5,298 nucleotides of DNA from Bacteroidales bacterium (GCA_027083715.1 JALWNR010000244.1:1-5298), one strand, 5' to 3'; numbered from the stretch's first letter, positions 1-5,298 are shown. Numbers and translations: made by a program. The notes: generated from the letters alone by a model not told the origin.

Positions 1-140
1 GTAAAAACAGGATATTCTGATTTTAATTTTTTAATAGCCTCGAGATTGCTATTCCAGCTTTTTTGTGAGGACTCCAAGGTAGGTCCGCAAGCATTTATCA
101 AAAAAATGCTCATTACAATAAATCCGAAAATTCTTTTCAT
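1..140 (-). CDS. Truncated lipoprotein of unknown function (N-terminus only)
   Basis: The reading frame opens with ATG at 140-138 and stays open to the left edge, giving 46 codons plus 2 bases, so the C-terminal part lies outside the window. The translation begins MKRIFGFIVMSIFLINACGP. Residues 2-3 are basic, a hydrophobic core spans about 4-15, and the lipobox I-N-A-C makes Cys18 the probable lipidated residue. The mature part starts C-G-P-T-L-E-S-S-Q and continues into a charged, probably helical stretch rich in Lys and Glu. It lacks the run of acidic residues directly after the cysteine seen in the next lipoprotein, so surface export is less likely. It lies 81 bp downstream of the deacetylase gene on the same strand, with no obvious terminator between, so it may share that transcript. 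I do not recognise the family. The start and lipoprotein status are fairly certain; the function is unknown. Confidence 0.72.
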   Translation of the reverse strand, partial: MKRIFGFIVMSIFLINACGPTLESSQKSWNSNLEAIKKLKSEYPVF

Positions 141-221
141 AGTTTAAGTAAATTTTAATTAATTAAAGGTGTAAAAATATTGGTTAAGATACATCAAATT
201 GTTAGAATTTCAAAATAAAAC

Positions 222-1259
222 TCATTCATTTTTATCAATAATAATTTCAGGGCTATTAGGTAAGATATCAATCATTAACAAACCATTACTGAGTGGATAA
301 ACTACTTCCTCAGCCGGATACTTAACCCTGCAACTTTTCCAATCGGAAGGCAAATAAACCAAAATGGTTAAGGCTTCGTTATAATATTTGTCATCCGTTG
401 TTGCTTTTAAAGAAACTCCATATTTTTCATCACTGTATTGTGCTAATTTCACATCAGCATTGCGCCTTTCAATAGTATATTTATACATACTGATGTATCC
501 TGTATTCCACACCTCATCTTTTATAGCTACAACTCTATCCAAAAAATTTTCAAATTCTACAATCCAAACAGCACCGTTACCGGAATCGTCTCCGTCATTA
601 TCATCTGAAATACCATGAAAATGCAAACTGCAAATAATGCTGTCTTTAATGGCAATAGGAATTAATTCATACATTGCATCTGCATTTGAGCCTATCGGAA
701 TGGTTTTAGCAATGATTTTCACCCCGGTATATGATAAACGGTCGATATTTTTATATTCTTCCAAAACTTTTTTCAGGTCATCTTCGTTCCAAGAAGTTCC
801 GCCACCTCTGTTAAAAGCAATTAACGAAGCAAAATCTTCTTCTTTCCTAATTCGCCAAATAGCCTTTGAGGCTTCACCTACTTCATATACCACCTCATCA
901 TAATTACTTGCTCCGGTATGTGTCATTGTATGATTAGCCAGTTCTTGATTGCCTGCCGGAGCTTCTGTTGTCCAGACACTTTTGTGCTGCAAATAATATT
1001 CGCCTCCTGGATTGACATACCATGTACCAATTAAGCCTCTTTTGTTCATGGCTGGAACACCTAGTGTTGCCTGTCCGGGGGTACTGTCATCAAATTGTAT
1101 CAAAAGAGCAGCTTTTTTATCATCTTTCCATTTTGCAATTCGCACAGTCCCTTCTGTATAAGGCAATGGAACAAGTTCTTCTGTATCTTTTGAGCAAGAA
1201 ATCATAAAAATGACAGAAAAAAAAGGAATAATTATCCGTGAAATGATCAAAGTATTCAT
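222..1259 (-). CDS. NodB-type (CE4) polysaccharide deacetylase lipoprotein
   Basis: This is a 345-residue predicted lipoprotein: hydrophobic N-terminus, lipobox M-I-S-C, Cys22 as lipid anchor. Acidic residues follow closely (C-S-K-D-T-E-E), which resembles the surface-export signals described for Bacteroidota lipoproteins; surface location is an inference. Residues about 48-260 look like the NodB homology fold of carbohydrate esterase family 4, metal-dependent enzymes that remove acetyl groups from N- or O-acetylated polysaccharides. Visible motifs are Q-F-D-D (D57 candidate base, D58 metal ligand), H-T-M-T-H (H110 and H114, metal ligands), F-N-R-G-G-G-T-S-W (R151, in the motif 3 position but not the usual R-P-P-Y) and L-H-F-H-G (H213/H215, motif 5). 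The remaining 80 or so residues look beta-rich and may be a separate accessory domain. The gene follows the beta-helix gene by 5 bp, so the two are almost certainly co-transcribed. Substrate unknown: chitin-like, peptidoglycan or acetylated exopolysaccharide are all possible. Confidence 0.85.
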   Translation of the reverse strand: MNTLIISRIIIPFFSVIFMISCSKDTEELVPLPYTEGTVRIAKWKDDKKAALLIQFDDSTPGQATLGVPAMNKRGLIGTWYVNPGGEYYLQHKSVWTTEAPAGNQELANHTMTHTGASNYDEVVYEVGEASKAIWRIRKEEDFASLIAFNRGGGTSWNEDDLKKVLEEYKNIDRLSYTGVKIIAKTIPIGSNADAMYELIPIAIKDSIICSLHFHGISDDNDGDDSGNGAVWIVEFENFLDRVVAIKDEVWNTGYISMYKYTIERRNADVKLAQYSDEKYGVSLKATTDDKYYNEALTILVYLPSDWKSCRVKYPAEEVVYPLSNGLLMIDILPNSPEIIIDKNE

Positions 1260-1264
1260 TTTCT

Positions 1265-2653
1265 TTATTTTTTAGGTTTATATTCAAATGCTCCAATATC
1301 ATATGCAATTCCTTGCGGACGCGAAACGCTATCAAAATCATCTGTTACATTACTTAAAGTTAATCCTTTGTCAATTGCCGGCGAATTACTGAGGATATGA
1401 TAATTATTATCACCATAAGAGCCTGTGTAATCTGAAAACTGCGGATTAATACCGACTATTTCACTGCTTAAAAATGCAGGCTCTCCTGTTGGATTTGTCC
1501 CGTCAGAGTTCCAGGCAAGATTATATCCTATTCGTCCACCACCAATAATATTCCTGTGTTGCGGATGACAATCAACCGTAATATTGTTATAATATTCAAA
1601 TTGATTAATGTTTTTAAATGAGACAGAAGTTCCCCAAGATTTATCGTTTAACAATGCCTTAAAAACATTATTATACACATAAATATTTGCAAAACGACCG
1701 TTGTAAAATCCAAGTCCCATATCTCTAAACTCAAAAATATTATTTCTGATGATTAAATCAGAACATGTGTTTCCATTAGTTGCATCAATAATAATTCCTT
1801 TTCCGCTTGGATGTCGTGTACTGAAAATATTTTTTTCAATAATTGTATAACTCATCACCGGAATACCACCTATGCCTCCGTCCCAACTTTGGATACAATC
1901 AACATGCGGGTCAACATTTCCCTTATCATCAGGATCGCCTATATTCATAATCTTATTTGCACGAATCACATTATTTGTTCCAAAAATTCGCATTCCATCG
2001 GCATCTGCACCGGAAAAACCGGGTTCATGTCCTTTGGGGTGGTTTTGAACTGTACGCAAAATTTCATTCCCTTCAATCAGGCAATAATTACCCACTAAAC
2101 TAATACCGTTTTGTCCGTTATGATCCATCTTGTTGTTTAAAATACTAATGTATAAAGCCAAATTTTTAATTTTGATTCCACCTGTTGGACATTCATTTAT
2201 TGTACAATTCTGCACAGTAACATAAGCACACTTATCAATGGTAATTCCTGTCCAATTGGTTTCGCCCATTGCTTCCACACCAAAACCATCTATATCAATA
2301 AAATTCACATTCACATAAAACCCTCTACACCTGGCTCCATAGAGTGCTTCCGAGAAAAAAACCGTTGGATTATCTTTATTTACTCCGGATTTTCTTATTT
2401 TAACATATTCATCATAATAGCCTTCTTTAATTATCACGGTTTTCCCTGGTTCTACTGTATCAACAGCTTTTTGTATGGTTTTCCATGGCTTTTCTTCTGT
2501 ACCCGGATTATTATCATTTCCATCGGGAGAAACAAAATAATCACCTGTTGCTTGACGAATTTCATATTCAGGTTCTGTTCCATTATCTTTTTTGCAGGAA
2601 CTATTGCCTACTGAAAAAAATGCAATAATTAATAATAAGAGGTATGTTTTCAC
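1265..2653 (-). CDS. Right-handed parallel beta-helix lipoprotein, possible polysaccharide lyase or hydrolase
   Basis: This is a 462-residue exported protein. The start is GTG (2653-2651); I found no in-frame ATG nearby upstream, and GTG places the signal peptide correctly (M-K-T then a long hydrophobic run). Cys20 in N-S-S-C is the probable lipid anchor, although N at the -3 position is a poor lipobox residue; K-K-D-N follows. Residues 39-52 carry the Y-F-V-S-P-D-G-N-D-N-N-P-G-T opening and P-W-K-T-I-Q-K-A-V (56-64) typical of DUF1565-like and PL9-like beta-helix proteins. From about 110 to 375, short strands recur with asparagines at turns (N173-N174, N196, N233, N275, N304-N305, N328-N329, N356-N357), as expected of an Asn ladder. 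The end has N-S-P-A-I-D-K-G (423-430) and Y-D-I-G-A-F-E-Y (451-458), a common C-terminal module in such secreted proteins. The fold is confident. Catalysis is not: I cannot assign the active-site Lys or Arg, so lyase, hydrolase or non-enzymatic glycan binding remain open. Confidence 0.85.
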   Translation of the reverse strand: MKTYLLLLIIAFFSVGNSSCKKDNGTEPEYEIRQATGDYFVSPDGNDNNPGTEEKPWKTIQKAVDTVEPGKTVIIKEGYYDEYVKIRKSGVNKDNPTVFFSEALYGARCRGFYVNVNFIDIDGFGVEAMGETNWTGITIDKCAYVTVQNCTINECPTGGIKIKNLALYISILNNKMDHNGQNGISLVGNYCLIEGNEILRTVQNHPKGHEPGFSGADADGMRIFGTNNVIRANKIMNIGDPDDKGNVDPHVDCIQSWDGGIGGIPVMSYTIIEKNIFSTRHPSGKGIIIDATNGNTCSDLIIRNNIFEFRDMGLGFYNGRFANIYVYNNVFKALLNDKSWGTSVSFKNINQFEYYNNITVDCHPQHRNIIGGGRIGYNLAWNSDGTNPTGEPAFLSSEIVGINPQFSDYTGSYGDNNYHILSNSPAIDKGLTLSNVTDDFDSVSRPQGIAYDIGAFEYKPKK

Positions 2654-2878
2654 AGCTTTTAGTTTACATGAAGAAATGAACTTTAGTAAATATACAACTT
2701 TTTATCAAGAGTAGATATATGCTATTTAGAAATAATTAGGATGCAATCTTTAAACGGAAATTAAGAAAAAAGATTATTTAACAGAAAAAGCCAAGAGCTT
2801 GTTTAATATCAAGATTATTTTGATACTTAATGACCTTTCAGACACATTGAGAGCAGCTTTAACCCGCAAAATTACCTT

Positions 2879-2903
2879 CGGTGAGGTGCTTCGCAGTTCA
2901 CCG
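2879..2903. repeat. 25-bp two-part hairpin
   Basis: CGGTGA at 2879-2884 is the exact complement of TCACCG at 2898-2903. Inside it, TGC (2887-2889) and GCA (2893-2895) pair around a TTC loop, with small internal bulges between the stems. There is no T-tract next to it on either strand, so it is not an intrinsic terminator. The compact, GC-rich form resembles a dispersed intergenic palindrome (REP-like) more than a regulatory site of the beta-helix gene, whose start is over 220 bp away. The hairpin itself is read directly; its role is unknown. Confidence 0.55.
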
Positions 2904-3024
2904 CTTTTCTCATAATTACACAGCAATACACTTACTGTCAATATGTTAAGCAGGTTTTATTGCGAAACAAACGCACTCAAATTTATTCGCCTTCGGCTCA
3001 TGAGGCTAAAGGTTGGGTGTCGCT

Positions 3025-3178
3025 TGAAATTCTCTTCACGCATCTACTTCGTTACGAATTCCTTGAACTTTTCTCTTTACAAGCTATGCTTGTAAAAAAT
3101 ATAAAGATATGTCGGCGGAATTCGATGCCTCGTATCTGCATTACCTGTTCCGAACTTGTTTCGGAAAAGAGAATTTCA
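3025..3178. repeat. 154-bp element with nested inverted repeats (structured RNA or repeat element)
   Basis: Several complementary pairs occur in properly nested order. The outer arms TGAAATTCTCTT (3025-3036) and AAGAGAATTTCA (3167-3178) match over 12 of 12 bp. Inside lie CGAATTCC (3055-3062) with GGAATTCG (3117-3124), CTTT (3068-3071) with AAAG (3103-3106), and a terminal hairpin TTTACAAGC-TAT-GCTTGTAAA (3076-3096, 9-bp stem). A second perfect hairpin, TTCCGAA-CTTGT-TTCGGAA (3148-3166), abuts the right outer arm and would form a side branch. Such ordered complementarity is hard to explain by chance and suggests either a foldable RNA or a non-autonomous repeat element. An 8-bp direct repeat, TTATTGCG, flanks the wider region (2957-2964 and 3183-3190) and could be a target-site duplication, but so short a match may be accidental. 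No family is recognised. Confidence 0.5.
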
Positions 3179-3304
3179 TGAATTATTGCGGTTAATTTTT
3201 AAATGTTCAAGAAAGTTGAAGCATCATTTTACCTTAGTTTATTATGCGCAAAAATAATTTTGGGGATAACGAGGCATAAAATTTTCAGTATAAGCGTAAG
3301 TATG

Positions 3305-3319
3305 GTTAAAACTTTTAAC
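3305..3319. repeat. 15-bp interrupted palindrome, possible operator
   Basis: GTTAAAA (3305-3311) and TTTTAAC (3313-3319) are exact reverse complements around a single C. The size and symmetry fit a dimeric repressor site, but no divergent or downstream gene is near enough to give it an obvious target. It stands 2 bp from the next inverted repeat, so it may instead be part of a longer structured run. Confidence 0.3.
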
Positions 3320-3321
3320 GT

Positions 3322-3369
3322 AGGGTATGTCTGTAGATATATAATTTGCTAAATTCACAGACATACCCT
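3322..3369. repeat. 13-bp inverted repeat with 22-bp foldable loop (MITE-like or small structured element)
   Basis: AGGGTATGTCTGT (3322-3334) is perfectly complementary to ACAGACATACCCT (3357-3369). The 22-bp interior contains a smaller stem, AATTT-GCT-AAATT (3343-3355). TA dinucleotides lie just at or near the outer edges (3321-3322 and 3370-3371), as seen with elements that target TA, though this is common in AT-rich DNA. There is no T-tract directly after the stem on either strand, so it is not a standard terminator by itself. It ends 4 bp before the operon A terminator stem and would be reached only by read-through of that operon. Confidence 0.5.
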
Positions 3370-3373
3370 TAGG

Positions 3374-3417
3374 TACAACAAAAAATGCAAACCAAAAGGT
3401 TCGCATTTTTTGTTGTA
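3374..3417 (-). terminator. Intrinsic terminator of the prolyl isomerase / DUF3127 operon
   Basis: The arms 3374-3393 and 3398-3417 form a 20-position stem with a single A/C mismatch and an AAAA loop on the plus strand (TTTT on the minus). Read on the minus strand, the GC-containing core TGCGAACC-TTTT-GGTTTGCA is followed by TTTTTTG, the expected form of a Rho-independent terminator, starting 16 bp after the stop codon of the DUF3127 gene. Because the arms carry both A- and T-runs, it also has terminator form on the plus strand and could work in both directions. Confidence 0.85.
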
Positions 3418-3432
3418 AGAGAAGTTCAGTAG

Positions 3433-3795
3433 CTAAAAAGGCAATCCTGAGTCTTCATTGTTTTCAGGTGGAATATCATTCTCCGAAATTGGCGGCATAT
3501 CCACTCCTCCTCCTGAACTTTGCCCACCTTTTTCAATTTTCCATGCACGGGCTTCGGTGTACCAGCGTTGATTATACTCGCGTGATTCCAAATTAAAACT
3601 AACCGTAATTTCCTCGCCAATAGTCAGTTGCTTAACAGCGGAAGTTTTATCGCCCCAAGCGGAAAAACAGATTTTTTTAGGATATTGATCCATAGTTTCA
3701 ATAACAAATTCCTGTTTTTCCCATCTTCCGTTTCTCCCTTCGCCCGACTGGGCAGGAAGAATATTTAGTACCTTACCTTTTACTTCTAATGCCAT
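3433..3795 (-). CDS. DUF3127 protein, putative OB-fold nucleic-acid-binding protein with SSB-like tail
   Basis: The 120-residue product has no signal peptide, so it should be cytoplasmic. Residues 1-88 match the DUF3127 family of Bacteroidota as I know it: M-A-L-E-V-K-G-K-V-L opening, K-Q-E-F-V-I-E-T (27-34), D-Q-Y-P-K-K-I-C-F (36-44), G-E-E-I-T-V-S-F (60-67), R-E-Y-N-Q-R-W-Y (72-79) and A-R-A-W-K-I (82-87). The pattern of short strands with aromatic residues fits an OB-fold of the SSB type; that is an inference. A Gly/Ser/Pro-rich linker (about 90-110) leads to an acidic end, E-N-N-E-D-S-G-L-P-F, close to the SSB C-terminal tip (acidic residues then I/L-P-F) that recruits repair and replication proteins. 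The start codon lies 2 bp after the cyclophilin stop codon, so translation is probably coupled. The cellular role is unproven. Confidence 0.85.
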   Translation of the reverse strand: MALEVKGKVLNILPAQSGEGRNGRWEKQEFVIETMDQYPKKICFSAWGDKTSAVKQLTIGEEITVSFNLESREYNQRWYTEARAWKIEKGGQSSGGGVDMPPISENDIPPENNEDSGLPF

Positions 3796-3797
3796 GA

Positions 3798-4232
3798 TTA
3801 TTCCTCAATAATTACAATTTTTTCAATAGTATCACCGGCTCTGATGTCGTCAATAACATCAAGTCCTTCTACAACTTTTCCAAAACAGGTATGTACCCCA
3901 TCCAAGTGTGCCGTGTTTTCTCTACTGTGGCAAATAAAAAACTGAGAGCCTCCTGTATCTTTACCGGCATGAGCCATCGATAACACCCCACGATCATGAT
4001 ATTGTTTTGGAGCATCAGTTTCACATTTAATTTTCCAGCCCGGACCACCAGTACCATCGCCTTTGGGGCAGCCTCCCTGAATAACAAAATCAGGAATTAC
4101 TCGATGAAAAGTTAATCCGTCATAAAATCCTTGTTTTGATAATTTTACAAAATTTTCAACCGTTCCGGGAGTTTCATCCTTGTATAATTCGGCTACCATT
4201 AAGCCTTTTTCTGTATGAATTTCAGCTTTCAT
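3798..4232 (-). CDS. Cytoplasmic cyclophilin-type peptidyl-prolyl cis-trans isomerase
   Basis: A 144-residue single-domain cyclophilin (EC 5.2.1.8), which catalyses cis-trans isomerisation of Xaa-Pro bonds in folding proteins. There is no signal peptide, so it acts in the cytoplasm. The active site is intact: [13 protein letters not shown] (42-54) holds the catalytic Arg44 with Phe49 and Gln52; G-V-L-S-M-A-H-A-G (82-90) gives Met86; G-S-Q-F-F-I (95-100) gives Gln97 and Phe99; L-D-G-V-H-T-C-F-G (110-118) gives His114. The residue matching the cyclosporin-binding Trp121 of human CypA is His109, as in many bacterial forms, so weak cyclosporin A binding is expected. Length is somewhat short for the family but covers the whole barrel. 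It sits 17 bp downstream of the FKBP gene and 2 bp upstream of the DUF3127 gene in one operon. Confidence 0.95.
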   Translation of the reverse strand: MKAEIHTEKGLMVAELYKDETPGTVENFVKLSKQGFYDGLTFHRVIPDFVIQGGCPKGDGTGGPGWKIKCETDAPKQYHDRGVLSMAHAGKDTGGSQFFICHSRENTAHLDGVHTCFGKVVEGLDVIDDIRAGDTIEKIVIIEE

Positions 4233-4249
4233 ATTATCGTTTTCTAAAT

Positions 4250-4978
4250 TTATTTACTCGTGTTATCTGCAGGAGGAACAATCTCCAATAATTCCATTTC
4301 AAAAATTAAAGGCACATTGGGTTTAATCGGTCCACCCGGACGAACATTTTGTCCATAAGCCAATTCAGTAGGTATGTAAAAAATGTATTTTGAACCAACC
4401 GGCATTAATTTTAATGCTTCTGTCCAGCCTTTAATAATCCTTCCTGAAACTTTTGTTTCAAAAGGTTCGCCTCTATCATAAGAGCTGTCAAATTTGGTTC
4501 CGTCAACCAGTGTTCCTTTATAATGAACTTTAACAACATCAGTATCAGTTGGCAATGGACCTTCGCCTTTTTTAATTACTTTATATTGCAGTCCGGATTT
4601 TGTGGTTACAACGCCTTCTTTTTTTGCATTTTCTGCCAACCATTTTCGTCCTTCTTCCAAATTCTTTTGCATTGTAGCCATACGTGCTTTTTGGAAATAA
4701 CCACGAATCAACATTTGAGCATCTTGCTGGTTAATTTGAACACTATCGCCTTTTAGAGCCTGTGAAAGTCCGGTAATAAAAACATCCATGCTTATATTAT
4801 CTACACCACTACTTTTAAGGCTTTTACCAATATCTACTCCTAAGCTGTAACTTACTGAGTCCAATTCGTTATTCAAGTCTGCATTACCACTTATTGCAGT
4901 TTGTCCTGTACCTTTGTTACAGGCAGTAAAACTTAATACGGCAACAATTATTGCCAATTGAAAAAATTTCAGTTTCAT
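4250..4978 (-). CDS. FKBP-type peptidyl-prolyl isomerase lipoprotein (Mip/FkpA-like)
   Basis: A 242-residue lipoprotein: K-L-K then a hydrophobic segment and lipobox F-T-A-C, with Cys20 lipidated. It should sit in the periplasm or on a membrane facing it. Residues about 36-120 form the helical N-terminal FKBP_N region (S-Y-S-L-G-V-D-I-G at 43-51, long helix about 85-120), which in Mip and FkpA mediates dimerisation and gives chaperone activity. Residues about 125-234 are the FKBP catalytic domain: V-H-Y-K-G-T-L (Y153), G-T-K-F-D-S-S (F163, D164), [10 protein letters not shown] (I182, W185), L-A-Y-G (Y208) and F-E-M-E-L-L (F226), matching the FKBP12 pocket residues. It probably helps fold exported and outer-membrane proteins. 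It is the first gene of the operon, preceded by a terminator and a possible promoter. An AGGAGG at 5014-5019 is 35 bp upstream, too far to serve this ATG. Confidence 0.95.
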   Translation of the reverse strand: MKLKFFQLAIIVAVLSFTACNKGTGQTAISGNADLNNELDSVSYSLGVDIGKSLKSSGVDNISMDVFITGLSQALKGDSVQINQQDAQMLIRGYFQKARMATMQKNLEEGRKWLAENAKKEGVVTTKSGLQYKVIKKGEGPLPTDTDVVKVHYKGTLVDGTKFDSSYDRGEPFETKVSGRIIKGWTEALKLMPVGSKYIFYIPTELAYGQNVRPGGPIKPNVPLIFEMELLEIVPPADNTSK

Positions 4979-5067
4979 TGTTATTATATTAAATTATTAT
5001 TAAAAATTCCATTCCTCCTTTAATACACAAACACATTTGGGCATTTAAAGATTTATAGAAATCAGGA

Positions 5068-5103
5068 CAAAAATAAACTATTTTTTGATAGATATATGGA
5101 CAA
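5068..5103 (-). promoter_or_regulatory. Candidate Bacteroidota-type promoter of the prolyl isomerase operon
   Basis: On the minus strand, TATTTTTG (5075-5068) matches the -7 consensus TAnnTTTG exactly, and TTG (5103-5101) could be the -33 element. The spacing of 25 bp is a little longer than the usual 19-23. Transcription would start near 5061, giving an 80-odd base leader. It lies between the upstream terminator and the first gene, where a promoter is needed. The AT-rich setting makes chance matches likely, so this is tentative. Confidence 0.4.
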
Positions 5104-5114
5104 AAGCCTAAAAA

Positions 5115-5145
5115 AATAAAAACCGGCTAAAAGCCGGTTTTTATT
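5115..5145 (-). terminator. Intrinsic terminator after the right-edge gene
   Basis: The arms 5115-5128 and 5132-5145 form a perfect 14-bp stem around a 3-base loop, with the GC core AACCGGCT / AGCCGGTT. On the minus strand the core is followed by TTTATTTTTTT. It begins 24 bp beyond the stop codon of the truncated gene at the right edge, and separates that gene from the prolyl isomerase operon. Flanking T's on the plus strand make it potentially bidirectional. Confidence 0.9.
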
Positions 5146-5169
5146 AAAACAATTTATAAAGCTTTTTTT

Positions 5170-5298
5170 TTATTCAACATCTTCTAAATCAAAATCCAGA
5201 GGTGCTTTTTTATCTCCGCCAAGTCCAAGACCTAAAGGCATGGAGAATCCAATGTACGGAGAAATATGATTTTGTGCTTCAAAAACACCATCTGTACC
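5170..5298 (-). CDS. C-terminal end of an unidentified protein, possibly an outer-membrane protein
   Basis: From the right edge, 42 codons run without interruption to TAA at 5172-5170, closely followed by a strong terminator, so this is the true end of a gene whose start is outside the window. The visible part includes the beta-strand-like H-I-S-P-Y-I-G-F-S-M-P-L-G-L-G-L-G-G-D, then a short acidic tail, D-F-D-L-E-D-V-E. The glycine- and aromatic-containing strand pattern is compatible with the last strands of an outer-membrane barrel, but the usual terminal aromatic residue is missing, so this is a guess. I do not recognise the family. Confidence 0.65.
   Translation of the reverse strand, partial: GTDGVFEAQNHISPYIGFSMPLGLGLGGDKKAPLDFDLEDVE

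Larger units (their letters stand above)
2654..3373. other. Non-coding, hairpin-rich gap between two same-strand operons
   Basis: About 720 bp with no convincing gene on either strand. The part nearest the beta-helix gene (2654-2860) is plain AT-rich DNA that should hold its promoter. I found no good TTG / TAnnTTTG pair there; C-A-A-G-A-G-T-A at 2706-2713 is one base off a minus-strand -7 box but lacks a -33 partner. A 10-bp direct repeat (aagattattt at 2770-2779 and 2811-2820) and a weak hairpin (2807-2825) are the only other structure there. From about 2865 to 3180 the DNA becomes visibly richer in G+C and in short inverted repeats, unlike both flanks, which suggests inserted or dispersed repeat material. 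From 3181 to 3300 I see nothing specific. The individual inverted repeats are listed separately. Confidence 0.6.

Noticed and set aside
154..167. 14-bp perfect palindrome TTTAATTAATTAAA between the deacetylase and the truncated lipoprotein
   Set aside because: It consists only of A and T in a very AT-rich spacer, where such palindromes arise by chance; no T-tract terminator form.
388..903. Plus-strand open frames of 76 and 88 codons opposite the deacetylase gene
   Set aside because: They lie antisense to a well-supported gene with conserved motifs; no signal of their own.
1120..1341. 73-codon minus-strand frame across the deacetylase / beta-helix junction
   Set aside because: It overlaps two real genes in another frame and has no family features.
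2867..2874. Exact minus-strand TAnnTTTG (TAATTTTG) as promoter of the beta-helix gene
   Set aside because: No TTG lies at the right distance upstream, and the site is over 210 bp from the start codon, inside the repeat-rich block.
2754..2915. 53-codon plus-strand open stretch ending near the 2879-2903 hairpin (ending G-E-V-L-R-S-S-P-L-F-S)
   Set aside because: It has no start codon, and its end lies on the hairpin. It could be a decayed gene fragment, but nothing in it is recognisable, so I do not annotate it.
2960..3181. 73-codon plus-strand open frame in the gap
   Set aside because: It spans the nested inverted repeats exactly, has no recognisable domain, and its sequence follows the hairpin arms; it is better explained as an open frame through structured non-coding DNA.
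2654..3432. tRNA, CRISPR array or transposase remnant in the gap
   Set aside because: No cloverleaf or T-loop consensus, no regularly spaced direct repeats, and no recognisable transposase peptide in any frame.

Overview
The window looks like chromosomal DNA from a member of the Bacteroidota. It is AT-rich. Three of the four genes with a visible 5' end other than the two cytoplasmic ones, plus a truncated one, start with a lipoprotein signal peptide. Start codons have no properly spaced Shine-Dalgarno sequence. One gene is a DUF3127 protein, a family I know mainly from this phylum, and one possible promoter fits the Bacteroidota TTG / TAnnTTTG pattern. All seven recognisable genes, two of them cut by the window edges, are on the minus strand, so the layout below runs from high to low coordinates.

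Right edge (5298 to about 5115): the last 42 codons of an unidentified protein, followed by a strong intrinsic terminator.

Operon A (about 5070 to 3374): a lipoprotein FKBP-type prolyl isomerase, a cytoplasmic cyclophilin-type prolyl isomerase, and a small DUF3127 protein whose C-terminus resembles the protein-docking tail of SSB. The gaps are 17 and 2 bp. The operon has a plausible promoter at its start and a clear terminator at its end. It joins two unrelated prolyl isomerase folds, in different compartments, with a putative OB-fold protein.

Non-coding gap (2654 to 3432, about 780 bp): no convincing gene, but many inverted repeats. They include a 25-bp hairpin (2879-2903), a nested structure of about 154 bp (3025-3178), a 15-bp interrupted palindrome (3305-3319), a 13-bp inverted repeat with a foldable loop (3322-3369), and the operon A terminator. 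This is the least explained part of the window and could be a dispersed repeat, a remnant of a non-autonomous element, or a structured RNA.

Operon B (2653 to 222, perhaps continuing to position 1): a lipoprotein predicted to fold as a right-handed parallel beta-helix, starting at GTG, then 5 bp later a lipoprotein with a NodB-type (CE4) polysaccharide deacetylase domain. After 81 bp a third, truncated lipoprotein begins. The pair looks like a cell-envelope module acting on an acidic or N-/O-acetylated polysaccharide, with both proteins probably outer-membrane anchored. The substrate cannot be read from the sequence. I found no complete new defence or mobile system; the main novelty candidates are the structured gap and the SSB-like tail.
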